Notes: generated from the letters alone by a model not told the origin. DNA of 11,248 nt from Mailhella massiliensis (GCF_020741395.1 NZ_DYZA01000061.1:1-11248); one strand, 5' to 3'; shown: positions 1-7,416, counted from the first letter of the stretch. Numbers and translations are program-made.

Positions 1-273
1 TTACAACATTTATGTCTTCAAATATTTCAAAAGTTCAATATTTCAAGAAGGATAACGTATTCTCTTTCATATTTTTTTCAAATACAGGATTATACCTTAC
101 ATAATTTTTTAATTCTGCATAATTATATACAATACTATTTTATCCATCACTTTATTAACAATAAATATTCTATCAAAAGATGCATATTTTTGACATTCAA
201 ATAACAAATATTTTTAAATAATACAAAAAATTATAGTCATATTGCATCAAAAATTATGAAGGAAGATTATCTT
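1..273. other. AT-rich stretch without a recognisable gene
   Basis: The first 240 bases contain only 46 G or C (about 19%), while the genes to the right are GC-rich. All reading frames I followed are quickly closed by stops. A near-duplicate motif, TTCAAATATTTCAA at 17-30 and TTCAATATTTCAA at 34-46, lies in tandem, and TTCAAATA recurs near 73 and 196. A TTGACA at 190-195 followed 17 bp later by TTTAAA could be a plus-strand promoter, but such matches are common by chance in AT-rich DNA and no plus-strand gene follows closely. It could be acquired DNA, a decayed gene end or a long AT-rich intergenic region. Confidence 0.6.
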
Positions 274-429
274 TTATCCAGAAGTTTTTAATTCTCCAAT
301 AGGGATTCCGTTAGATTTATGTGAAAAAAGCTCAAGATCATGCTCAATATCATGAAGTAAAATATCACTTCCAATGACAAATGAAACAGAAGCTTCTCCA
401 GCAGCTTTCCTTCCGGGCTCAGCCCACAC
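274..429 (-). CDS. Short unrecognised ORF, possible 3' gene remnant
   Basis: A 51-codon minus-strand frame runs from a GTG at 427-429 to a TAA at 274-276. I do not recognise the product. The C-terminal part reads like real protein (for example LLHDIEHDLELFSHKSNG), with many codons starting in G or A and mostly A or T in the third position, unlike the GC-rich genes nearby. A TGA at 433-435 closes the frame just upstream and I see no ribosome binding site, so it may be the tail of a decayed or frameshifted gene rather than a complete one. A second minus-strand frame (288-506) overlaps it and also cannot be excluded. The case rests only on codon pattern and composition. Confidence 0.25.
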   Translation of the reverse strand: MWAEPGRKAAGEASVSFVIGSDILLHDIEHDLELFSHKSNGIPIGELKTSG

Positions 430-611
430 CTCTCAGTCCCTTGCGTCGGAACAGGGTAAAAGTGTCGGCAACATCCCCTCGGAAACCATGGGCCGTACTC
501 AGCCACTTCCCTCCCATGGACAGAAACGCACAGAGGCCTTTGCCGCAGGGGGACTCCGGCAAAGGAATTGCGGAACGCATGCAGCTTGCCCGATTCTTTG
601 AGATTACCGCG
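430..611. other. Intergenic transition zone with two inverted repeats
   Basis: This stretch lies between the AT-rich left end and the trmO terminator. It holds two perfect inverted repeats: CCATGGG (486-492) with CCCATGG (513-519), a 7-bp stem with a 20-nt loop; and CCTTTGCCG (537-545) with CGGCAAAGG (557-565), a 9-bp stem with an 11-nt loop. Neither is followed by a T-run on either strand, so they do not look like terminators. Open frames exist on both strands but none has a clear start signal or a recognisable product. I make no gene call here. Confidence 0.4.
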
Positions 612-651
612 TAAAAGAAGGAAGAGCCGTGCGGCATACCTGCGGCACGGC
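612..651 (-). terminator. Probable terminator of trmO
   Basis: Downstream of the trmO stop, reading the minus strand, GCCGTGC (645-651) pairs with GCACGGC (626-632). After one mismatch 3 more base pairs close a 4-nt loop. The stem is followed on the minus strand by a T-rich tail (TCTTCCTTCTTTTAC, 625 down to 611). The tail is interrupted by C, so it is a moderately good intrinsic terminator. Confidence 0.55.
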
Positions 652-690
652 GGAAAAAAGCCCTCCTGTCTCGGGCAACGGCACGACTTT

Positions 691-1368
691 TCACGCCTCC
701 AACTTCACAGCCTCCACCACTTCCGCCGTGCCGTCCTGCACGCGGAAGCGTATGTCGTACCCGGCAAAGGGCATGCCGTAAACACGGCCCGGATCACGGT
801 GATAATGGGGGCGCGGGTCACGGGACAATATGCCGACAAGGGCAGCTTGCTGATCTTCGGTGAACCGGGCGCGCCACCTTTCGGGAAACTCCACCTCAAG
901 GGTGACGTCGGCAAGAGTCGTCGTGAAGCCGCCCTTGGCCTCAGGATGGCAGTCGGCATAAGGCACATAGGGCTTGATATCGAAAATGGGCGTGCCGTCC
1001 ATGAGGTCTATTCCCGAAACGTGCAGCTCAGGCCCCTCTTCCCCATGCAGGAGCACCTTTTCCAGGCGCACGCAGGAAAGCCCCATGCTGTTCGGCCTGA
1101 AAGGGGAGCGCGTGGCGAACACACCGAGCCTGATATTGCCGCCGAGACGCGGCGGCCTTACCGTGGGCGACCAGTGCTCACACCTGGCCCGGGAAAACTC
1201 CCAAATGAGCCAGATATGGGAAAAATCCTCCAGCCCGCGCAACGCCTCAGGATCTCTGAACTTCGGCATGAACACAATGCGTCCTTTCAGATCTTTCACA
1301 AGGCCGCTCTGGCGGGGTACCCCGAATTTCGACGGCAGATCGGTATGTATGCAGGCAATAGTTTCCAT
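691..1368 (-). CDS. trmO: tRNA (adenine(37)-N6)-methyltransferase TrmO
   Basis: A 225-residue protein of the TrmO (older names YaeB, TsaA-like) family. These enzymes use S-adenosylmethionine to N6-methylate t6A at position 37 of some threonine tRNAs, giving m6t6A in the cytoplasm. Family motifs are clear: FGVPRQ near 15-20, LEDFSHIWLI near 46-55, the most conserved block GVFATRSPFRPNSMGLS at 82-98, and DGTPIFDIKPYVPYAD near 124-139. The smaller C-terminal domain includes DPRP near 184-187 and a final YDIRF strand. Length matches the family. A TGA lies in frame two codons upstream, so this ATG is the earliest possible start; its nearest purine-rich stretch (GAGG) is only one base away, so initiation may be weak. 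It is divergent from the flavoprotein gene and ends at a probable terminator. Confidence 0.93.
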   Translation of the reverse strand: METIACIHTDLPSKFGVPRQSGLVKDLKGRIVFMPKFRDPEALRGLEDFSHIWLIWEFSRARCEHWSPTVRPPRLGGNIRLGVFATRSPFRPNSMGLSCVRLEKVLLHGEEGPELHVSGIDLMDGTPIFDIKPYVPYADCHPEAKGGFTTTLADVTLEVEFPERWRARFTEDQQAALVGILSRDPRPHYHRDPGRVYGMPFAGYDIRFRVQDGTAEVVEAVKLEA

Positions 1369-1468
1369 GCCTCAACCATATCGGAAGCTTCCCCTTACGG
1401 CAAGACGCATCCAAGCTGAAGAAATGGCCGGGACGCCCGACACAATAGCCCGGCAGGCGTATTTCAAC

Positions 1469-1497
1469 TTGCAAGAGACCATGTTCCGCTTTATTCT
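1469..1497 (+). promoter_or_regulatory. Possible promoter of the flavodoxin-like gene
   Basis: TTGCAA (1469-1474) and TATTCT (1492-1497) are separated by 17 bp, each matching the sigma-70 consensus at 4 of 6 positions. They lie about 60 bp upstream of the ATG at 1560, in the gap between the divergent trmO and flavoprotein genes. Predicted only by pattern. Confidence 0.35.
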
Positions 1498-1559
1498 CAC
1501 AAGAATACCTCAAGAAGGCATGATTGTTCCTTTCCTTCGCCCACCAAAAGGAGAACGCC

Positions 1560-2207
1560 ATGATACTTGCATTCAACGGCAGCCCCAGAGCCCGCGGCAA
1601 CACCGCCGCCATGTTGCAGGCCGCACTGGACGGCGCTGCATCCGTCGGGGCCGAAACGCGCCTTGTTCAGCTTTATCCCTTGAAATACAAGGGCTGCGTC
1701 AGCTGCTTTTCCTGCAAGCTCAAAACGGGAAGACACGGGCACTGCGCCATGAAGGATGAGCTTTCCCCCTTTCTTGACATAATGGAAGAGGCCGACGGGC
1801 TTATCTTCGGCTCACCCATCTACTTCAACGATATCACGCCCGAACTGCTCGCCCTGGAACATCGTTTCCTTTTCAGCCACATGCTCTATAATAAGGAAAA
1901 CCGCTGGGTCTTTTCCCGCACCATCCCTTCGGCCTTCATTTATACCTTCGGCATGACCGCAGACCATGCAGACGAAATCATCGCCCAGTTTTCTGCAGTA
2001 CACGGCCGCATGGGCGAGATGCTGGGAGTGAAGAGCGAAATCTGCTACAGTGCCAACGCCTGGCAGTTCAGCGACTACAGTCTCTATGAGGCCGACCGTT
2101 TTGATCCGGCAGCAAAAAAGAAATATCACGACGAAGTCTTTCCCAAAGACTGCGAAAAAGCCTTTGAAATGGGCCGCCGGCTGGCTCTGATGAAAGAACG
2201 CGCCTGA
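1560..2207 (+). CDS. Flavodoxin-fold NAD(P)H-dependent oxidoreductase
   Basis: A 215-residue cytoplasmic flavoprotein of the NADPH-dependent FMN reductase / flavodoxin_2 type. The N-terminal beta strand and FMN-phosphate loop are typical (MILAFNGSPRARGNT, 1-15), as is GSPIYFNDIT near 84-93, which normally lines the flavin ring. A cysteine cluster, C46-x2-C49-x2-C52-x9-C62, lies after the second strand. It recalls the cluster-binding motif of iron-sulfur flavoproteins, although many relatives keep these cysteines without a proven cluster. The start at 1560 is chosen because AAAGGAG (1546-1552) lies 7 bases upstream; an ATG 36 bases earlier in frame lacks such a site. It stands alone between trmO (divergent) and its own terminator. 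The physiological substrate cannot be told from sequence. Confidence 0.85.
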   Translation: MILAFNGSPRARGNTAAMLQAALDGAASVGAETRLVQLYPLKYKGCVSCFSCKLKTGRHGHCAMKDELSPFLDIMEEADGLIFGSPIYFNDITPELLALEHRFLFSHMLYNKENRWVFSRTIPSAFIYTFGMTADHADEIIAQFSAVHGRMGEMLGVKSEICYSANAWQFSDYSLYEADRFDPAAKKKYHDEVFPKDCEKAFEMGRRLALMKERA

Positions 2208-2216
2208 CCTCCATTC

Positions 2217-2243
2217 CGCCCCGGACATGTCGGGGCGCGTTTT
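2217..2243 (+). terminator. Intrinsic terminator after the flavoprotein gene
   Basis: A perfect 7-bp GC stem, CGCCCCG (2217-2223) with CGGGGCG (2231-2237), closes a 7-nt loop and is followed by CGTTTT. It begins 9 bases after the stop codon of the flavoprotein gene. Confidence 0.72.
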
Positions 2244-2512
2244 CCTCTGTTCGGCAAAGCTCCGCAGGAGGCATGGCCGGACAGGAAAAAACGTATGTTC
2301 CATGAGCCTCGAACAAGGTGCAGAAAAGGCCGTGGCGAAATACCCGCATGCGCGGCCTCCAGCCGCCAAAGACGCCCTGAAGAAAAATTCTGCATGTACT
2401 CGCAGATGAGGCTCACAGCTCCCGGACACAGGAAACAGCATACCCCGAACCGGGGCGGACAATCAGGCAACAACCGAAAAAAACCTCACCTTTTTCCAGC
2501 GAGGATACCATC

Positions 2513-3763
2513 GTGGAACATCGCGTCATCCAGGTCGAGGAGCGCCCCCCGCTTCTTCTGAACATCCCCCTGAGCCTTCAGCACCTGTTTGCCATGTTCG
2601 GCTCCACCGTGCTTGTGCCCTTCCTGTTCAAGGTGAACCCCACTACATGCCTGTTCATGAACGGCATCGGCACGCTGCTCTACCTTTTCCTCACCAGGGG
2701 CAAGATTCCCTCCTACCTCGGTTCCAGCTTCGCCTTCATTTCCCCCGTGCTGGCCATTATGGCGGCAAGCAGCTATTCCTCCGCCCAGGCGGGCTTCATC
2801 GTCTTCGGCCTGCTCTTCATCCTTTTCGCAGCCCTCATCAAGGTCGTGGGTACCAAGTGGATCGACGTGATATTCCCGCCCGCAGCCATGGGCTCCATCA
2901 TCGCCGTCATCGGCCTTGAACTCGCCCCCACAGCCGCTTCCATGGCAGGTCTCACGGGAGAAAACATCAATATGGACAACGTGATGGTTTCCATGTTCAC
3001 GCTGGCCGTCACCGTGATCGGCTCCGTGGCTTTCCGGGGCTTTCTCGCCATCATCCCCGTGCTGTTCGGCGTTATCTGCGGCTATGTGTTCGCCTTCTTC
3101 ATGGGCATGGTGGATCTTACACCGGTAAAGGAAGCGCCCTGGTTCCAGCTGCCGGAATTCTATGCCCCCACCTTCGACCTCAACGCCATACTCATCATCG
3201 CTCCGGCAGCGCTGGTGGTGCTTGCCGAACACATCGGGCACCTTCTTGTGACGGGGAATGTCGTCGGGCGCGACCTCATCAAGGATCCCGGCCTGTCCCG
3301 CTCCCTGTTCGCGGACGGCTGCTCCAACGTGCTTTCCGGCTTCTTCGGAGCGACGCCCAACACCACCTACGGCGAAAACATCGGCGTCATGGCCATTACC
3401 CGCGTCTACAGCGTCTGGGTGCTCGGCGGAGCGGCACTTATGGCCATACTGCTTTCCTTTATCGGCAAACTTTCCGAACTCATCCGCGGGATTCCCGTGC
3501 CTGTCATGGGCGGCGTGTGCCTGCTGCTGTTCGGCGTCATCGCGGCTTCGGGCCTGCGCGTGCTGGTGGAGCGCAAGGTGGATTACAGCAAGTCTTCCAA
3601 CCTCGTCATGACTTCCGTCATCATGATCATCGGCCTGAGCGGCGCAAAGCTGACCTTCGGCTCCTTCACCATTCAGGGTATGGTGCTTGCTACGCTTGTG
3701 GCTATCGTCATGAGCCTGGCCTTCAGAATTTTCGACAAGTTCAACCTGCTGCGCAAAGATTAA
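2513..3763 (+). CDS. uraA: Uracil permease (NCS2 family)
   Basis: A 416-residue inner-membrane protein that closely resembles E. coli UraA, a uracil:proton symporter that feeds pyrimidine salvage. Shared stretches include ERPPLLLNIPLSLQHLFAMFG near 10-30 (quoted loosely), GKIPSYLGSSFAFISPVL near 63-80 and TPNTTYGENIGVMAITR near 281-297. The two glutamates that bind uracil in UraA (E241, E290) correspond to E239 in AEHIGH and E288 in YGENIG, and the proton-linked histidine to H243. Multiple hydrophobic segments fit the 14-helix fold. The start is a GTG with GAGG 8 bases upstream; no better ATG exists. The 269 nt between the preceding terminator and the start hold no convincing gene or promoter; there is only a weak hairpin (CCCCG/CGGGG, 2443-2455). 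Transcription ends at the strong hairpin shared with phoU. No upp gene is adjacent here. Confidence 0.95.
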   Translation: MEHRVIQVEERPPLLLNIPLSLQHLFAMFGSTVLVPFLFKVNPTTCLFMNGIGTLLYLFLTRGKIPSYLGSSFAFISPVLAIMAASSYSSAQAGFIVFGLLFILFAALIKVVGTKWIDVIFPPAAMGSIIAVIGLELAPTAASMAGLTGENINMDNVMVSMFTLAVTVIGSVAFRGFLAIIPVLFGVICGYVFAFFMGMVDLTPVKEAPWFQLPEFYAPTFDLNAILIIAPAALVVLAEHIGHLLVTGNVVGRDLIKDPGLSRSLFADGCSNVLSGFFGATPNTTYGENIGVMAITRVYSVWVLGGAALMAILLSFIGKLSELIRGIPVPVMGGVCLLLFGVIAASGLRVLVERKVDYSKSSNLVMTSVIMIIGLSGAKLTFGSFTIQGMVLATLVAIVMSLAFRIFDKFNLLRKD

Positions 3764-3786
3764 CGCTTTCCTCTCCCGACGACGTA

Positions 3787-3830
3787 TAAAAACTCCCGGC
3801 ATGGGCAAAGGCTCATACCGGGAGTTTTTA
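3787..3830. terminator. Bidirectional terminator between uraA and phoU
   Basis: AAAAACTCCCGG (3788-3799) is perfectly complementary to CCGGGAGTTTTT (3818-3829). After one mismatch the inner bases pair further (ATGGG with CTCAT, one G-T), and T3787 pairs with A3830 outside. The A-run on one side and T-run on the other make it a terminator in both directions, serving the convergent uraA and phoU genes. Confidence 0.88.
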
Positions 3831-3840
3831 CGTATACCCC

Positions 3841-4521
3841 TTATGCCCCGACGCCGGAAAGCTTCACGCGATGCTTCACGGTAATGCCGTCGCACATGAA
3901 GCACAGATGTTCCACAATATTTTCCGAGCGACGGCAGATGCGGTCCACAGAACGCGCCACAAGAATGAGAGGCACGGCGGCGGAAGGATCGACCACGGAG
4001 GCGCGCACATCCACCATGAGTTTTTCATACATGGAAAGAAGAAGATGCACGCTTTCCTCCGAATGTTGAAATACGTTCATCCCCAGGGGTACGTCTTCCC
4101 TGCGGAAGGCGTCCAGGGCAGTATCCAGCATGTCGAAGGCAAGCTGCATGTAGCGGGTAAGATCCTCTTCCAGCGATGGAGAAAAGGATTCCGGGAGCCT
4201 GGGAATCTGACGCGCTATAGTCACGGCTTCGTCGGCAATACGCTCAAGGTCGAGCACCATACGCACGGCGGTGAGAATGAAACGCAGATCCCGGGCCACG
4301 GGCTGCGTTCTTGCAATGACGCTGGTACACGTTTCATCCAGTTCAAGCTCCATTTCATCGATTGCGTCGTCGCTTCGCACCACCTCTTCAGCGGCGGCCG
4401 CATCGCGGAGCAGAAGGGCGGTACGAGCCTTGCCGTAAGCCAGCTGCACAAGGCTGCCCATGGTGAGCAGTTCCGTCCTCAATCCGCGAAGCACGGGAGA
4501 ACCGTACCTCTGATCCATCAT
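3841..4521 (-). CDS. phoU: Phosphate signalling adaptor PhoU
   Basis: A 226-residue, all-helical cytoplasmic PhoU protein with two repeated three-helix halves. In known systems PhoU links the Pst transporter to the PhoR kinase and represses the Pho response when phosphate is plentiful. The first metal-binding motif is intact (DLERIADEAV, E93xxxD97). The second is altered: the usual ERIGDH is DRICRR near 193-198, so the second acidic ligand is an arginine. The start at 4521 is chosen because GAGAGG lies 7 bases upstream; an ATG eight codons earlier in frame lacks a site, and the next codon is also ATG. It is the last gene of the leftward Pho unit, 328 nt after pstB, and ends at the shared bidirectional terminator. 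Confidence 0.92.
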   Translation of the reverse strand: MMDQRYGSPVLRGLRTELLTMGSLVQLAYGKARTALLLRDAAAAEEVVRSDDAIDEMELELDETCTSVIARTQPVARDLRFILTAVRMVLDLERIADEAVTIARQIPRLPESFSPSLEEDLTRYMQLAFDMLDTALDAFRREDVPLGMNVFQHSEESVHLLLSMYEKLMVDVRASVVDPSAAVPLILVARSVDRICRRSENIVEHLCFMCDGITVKHRVKLSGVGA

Positions 4522-4849
4522 AGTCGTACCTCTCGCAGGCCGCAACGACCCTACGCGCAGTATCCCTTGCGCGAAAAGCCCGTCTTTCGGCCGATACAGG
4601 GTGAATAAGGGAAAGGAACACTACCGCCATGTTCCGAAGGCTCTGCCCGAAAAACGGCGCAGGCCTCGCTCAGGACTCACGTCCTCCGCCTTGATTGCGG
4701 AAAGAGGCGGATGCAGGATACCCCGCCCGGAGGGAAAAATGTAAGGGCCCCGCAGGCGTGCCCCCATGCAAAAATCTCTGGATTTTCCTTCAACTATGCA
4801 GATTCCCCAGAAAAAATCCGACAGGGGAAAAACGCGCGAAATACTGGAA
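4522..4849. other. Long pstB-phoU gap, no gene seen
   Basis: These 328 nt contain no convincing gene. Several small dyads are present: AGGAC/GTCCT (4672-4685), CTGCCCG with CGG-C-GCAG (4643-4662, one bulged C), AAAATC/GATTTT (about 4771-4786) and TTCCCC/GGGGAA (4803-4829). The last lies just after the pstB stop but lacks a T-run following the stem on the minus strand, so it is not a clear terminator. The gap could hold a processing site, a weak internal promoter for phoU or a small RNA; nothing in the sequence decides this. Confidence 0.4.
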
Positions 4850-5608
4850 CTAGCCGAAACGGCCCGTAATATAATCTTCCGTCTGTTTCAGCCGGGGTCG
4901 GGTGAACATGATATCGGTCTCGCCGGATTCGATGAGGTCGCCCATGTAAAAGAACGCCGTATAATCGGAAACGCGCGCCGCCTGCTGCATGTTGTGCGTG
5001 ACGATGATCACGGTGAGCTGTTCCTTGAGCTGGCCTATGCCCTCCTCTATCTGCTGCGTGGCGATGGGATCCAGCGCAGAGGTGGGTTCGTCCATGAGCA
5101 GGATTTCCGGCTCCACGGCCAGGGCACGGGCTATGCACAGCCTCTGCTGTTGTCCGCCGGAAAGAGCCAGTGCGGAATCGGAAAGACGGTCCTTCACTTC
5201 TCCCCACAAAGCCGCCCTTTTCAGGCTCTCTTCCACCTTGGAAGCAATGACGGATTCCGACTTCTCGCCGTTGACGCGCAGGCCGTAGGCCACGTTTTCA
5301 AAAATGCTCTTGGGAAAGGACGTGGGGCGCTGGAACACCATGCCCACCCGGCGACGCAGGGAAACTACGTCACATTCGCGTGTATTGATATCCTCTCCGT
5401 CCAGCAGCACGGCCCCTTCGGACCGGCTGCCCGCGACAAGATCATTCATGCGGTTCAGGCATCGCAGATAGGTGCTCTTGCCGCAGCCGGAAGGGCCGAT
5501 GAGCGCCGTAACTTTTTTTTCGGGAAAACGGAGACTGATATTCTTCAGCGCCTGCTTCTCTCCGTAAAAGAAGTTCAGCGAAACCGTCTCCATTTTGACA
5601 TGTTGCAT
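4850..5608 (-). CDS. pstB: Phosphate ABC transporter ATP-binding protein PstB
   Basis: A 252-residue ABC ATPase that powers phosphate import as a dimer on the cytoplasmic face of PstC-PstA. All catalytic motifs are present: Walker A GPSGCGKST (38-46), Q-loop Q93 in VFQRPTSFP, signature LSGGQQQR (149-156), Walker B ILLMDEP (169-175) and the switch histidine in VTHN (H205). The PstB-typical N-terminal FFYGEKQALKNI and the KSIFENVAYGLR block support PstB over other ABC families. AGGAG lies 9 bases before the ATG. It follows phoR by 30 nt, so it is probably co-transcribed with phoB-phoR rather than with pstC-pstA, which lie on the other strand. A run of eight A residues in the message spans codons 30-32. 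Without PstB elsewhere in the genome, this copy must serve the divergent permease. Confidence 0.96.
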   Translation of the reverse strand: MQHVKMETVSLNFFYGEKQALKNISLRFPEKKVTALIGPSGCGKSTYLRCLNRMNDLVAGSRSEGAVLLDGEDINTRECDVVSLRRRVGMVFQRPTSFPKSIFENVAYGLRVNGEKSESVIASKVEESLKRAALWGEVKDRLSDSALALSGGQQQRLCIARALAVEPEILLMDEPTSALDPIATQQIEEGIGQLKEQLTVIIVTHNMQQAARVSDYTAFFYMGDLIESGETDIMFTRPRLKQTEDYITGRFG

Positions 5609-5638
5609 GGGAAGAAACTCCTTGAAGAAAAGGGATGT

Positions 5639-7414
5639 TCAGGCAAGAGGGACGGTAAATCGCATGATGCAGCCGGGGCCGTCTTCAACGCCTATGCACC
5701 CGCCGTGCCGCTCTACGACATGCTTGCAAATGGCAAGGCCGAGCCCTGTGGACACTTGTCCGCCCCTGTGCTTTTCCACACGATAAAAGCGTTCAAATAC
5801 GCGCATGCGAAGTTCCGGAGGTATGCCCGGCCCGCTGTCGGCCACGCGGAACACGGCCATGCCCGTTTCCCTGTCGGGCTGTGCGGAAATCACGATCCGC
5901 GAGCCTTCGGGCGCGTAGCGGCAGGCATTTTCCAGAAGATTGCGAATGACCCGCGTCAGATACTCCGCATCGGCGTTGATGGAAAAATCTCCTTCGGGAA
6001 GCTCCTCGTAAAACTCCAGCTTCCTAGCTTCCGCTGCATTTCTGCACAGATCCATGCCTCCGTGTATGGCCATGGAGGCGGCCATCGGCTTGATATCCAT
6101 AGGGATGGAGCCGTTTTCTATGCTGGAAAGCTGGAGCAGATCCTTGACCATGGTGGCCATGTACTGGGAATTTCGGTCGATTACCTCCAGAAAATGGAGC
6201 GCCCTCTTTTCTGAAACATAGCGTTTCAGGCTCTCGGCATAGCCCATGATTGCGGTGAGGGGGGTACGGAGTTCATGGGAAACATTGGCCACAAAGTCCC
6301 GGCGCATGTCCATGAGGGCAGACATTTCCGTAATGTCGTGAAACACAGCCACGGCCATGAGAAGCTTGCTTTCTCCCACAATGGGACAGATGAGCACCTG
6401 AAGCTTACGGCCGGACAGATTATCCATTTCAAACTGTACGGGTTTTTCCGGCACCTCGTGCTTGAGCGATTCTATGCCCTTCTGAAGCTCGGGGGAAGGA
6501 ATGACTTCCACAGGCTGCAGGCCTTCCGCATGGGCCGCGCGGGGAAAGAGGCGCACCAAGGTGGCGTTGACGCTGCGCACGCAACCTTCATGATCCACCA
6601 CAAGAACGCCCTCGGCGATGCTGTTGAGCACTGCATCGAGCTGTGCCTTCTGGGCAAGGATATGGTTCACCTGTACTTCCATGCGCTGGGCCATGGAATT
6701 GACGGCGGCGGCCAGCGGTGCAAACTCGTCGCCGGGGAGTGCCCGCAGGCTGATGCGGCCGCTGCGGCTGCCCGGGGTGGCCAGACTCTCCACCGAGGTG
6801 ATCATGAGCTGAAGGGAGCGGCGGAAACGCATGGACATGAAGGCCGCAAAGCCCACGGCAAAAACAAGGGCCGCTACCGCGCCCGCCAGAAGCGCCCTGC
6901 TCCTGTCTGCCGCATGATTTTCCACCAGGGAAAGCGGTGCGGCCACACGAATGACGCTGACGGGGGAACCCGGTATGGATACACGCCGGGCGGCATAGAC
7001 GAAGGATGTATCCAAGGTAGAGCTGTGCCTCACGCTGGAGCCTTCCCCTTCGATGAAGGCAAGGGCCACTTCCTCATGGTAACGGTGATTTTCCAGCTCC
7101 GAAACATCTCCGGCAAAGGAATCATACAACACCGCGCCGTTGGCGTCGATGAGCGTCACGCGATGCTGCCCGCCGGAATAAAATTTCCGCAGCGTCTCGG
7201 GAAGACCTCCCTGCCCGTCTCCCCCGTTCTGCTCCGCTTCTTCCAGAATATAGTTATAAAGGAAAGAGACCTCACGAAAAGCGTCTTCCCGCGTGATATC
7301 GATGCTTTCCTCTTTGATGCTGTGCAGAAAATACCCGCACGGCACCAGCACGGAAAAAAGAATGACGACACAGAAGCAGAGAAATATCTTGATGGAAAAC
7401 GATGTGTTTTTCAT
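5639..7414 (-). CDS. phoR: Phosphate regulon sensor histidine kinase PhoR
   Basis: A 591-residue membrane histidine kinase. Segments in order: transmembrane helix near 9-31; an extracytoplasmic region of about 140 residues (32-174); a second helix near 175-195; HAMP (about 196-245); PAS (about 256-365); HisKA with SHELRTPLTAIMGY and phospho-acceptor H380; and HATPase with N-box NLLENACRYAP (492-502), DSGPGIP (526-532) and STGLGLAICKH (555-565). It should phosphorylate PhoB when phosphate is scarce. It is considerably longer than E. coli PhoR (431 residues), which lacks a large outer domain, and in layout resembles the longer Bacillus-type PhoR. Only 2 nt separate it from phoB, and its AAGGAA site lies inside the phoB end, so translation is probably coupled. 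The assignment as PhoR rests on context plus the PAS-kinase layout. Confidence 0.93.
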   Translation of the reverse strand: MKNTSFSIKIFLCFCVVILFSVLVPCGYFLHSIKEESIDITREDAFREVSFLYNYILEEAEQNGGDGQGGLPETLRKFYSGGQHRVTLIDANGAVLYDSFAGDVSELENHRYHEEVALAFIEGEGSSVRHSSTLDTSFVYAARRVSIPGSPVSVIRVAAPLSLVENHAADRSRALLAGAVAALVFAVGFAAFMSMRFRRSLQLMITSVESLATPGSRSGRISLRALPGDEFAPLAAAVNSMAQRMEVQVNHILAQKAQLDAVLNSIAEGVLVVDHEGCVRSVNATLVRLFPRAAHAEGLQPVEVIPSPELQKGIESLKHEVPEKPVQFEMDNLSGRKLQVLICPIVGESKLLMAVAVFHDITEMSALMDMRRDFVANVSHELRTPLTAIMGYAESLKRYVSEKRALHFLEVIDRNSQYMATMVKDLLQLSSIENGSIPMDIKPMAASMAIHGGMDLCRNAAEARKLEFYEELPEGDFSINADAEYLTRVIRNLLENACRYAPEGSRIVISAQPDRETGMAVFRVADSGPGIPPELRMRVFERFYRVEKHRGGQVSTGLGLAICKHVVERHGGCIGVEDGPGCIMRFTVPLA

Positions 7415-7416
7415 GG

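Noticed and set aside
190..218. TTGACA and TTTAAA with 17-bp spacing as a plus-strand promoter
   Set aside because: Such matches are expected by chance in DNA of about 19% GC and the next plus-strand gene starts over 1.3 kb away.
374..694. Small open frames on both strands (for example 374-601 plus and 419-694 minus)
   Set aside because: No ribosome binding sites and no recognised product. The minus one starts at a GTG overlapping the trmO stop and runs through the trmO terminator hairpin.
2486..3904. A 472-codon minus-strand frame opposite uraA
   Set aside because: It is full of H, D, G and E as expected for the antisense of a membrane protein gene, has no recognisable domain, and crosses the bidirectional terminator.
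4803..4829. TTCCCC/GGGGAA dyad after pstB as a terminator
   Set aside because: On the minus strand the T-run lies in the loop and before the stem, not after it.
4766..6214. A 482-codon plus-strand frame opposite pstB and phoR
   Set aside because: Antisense shadow of two well-supported genes, with no family motifs.
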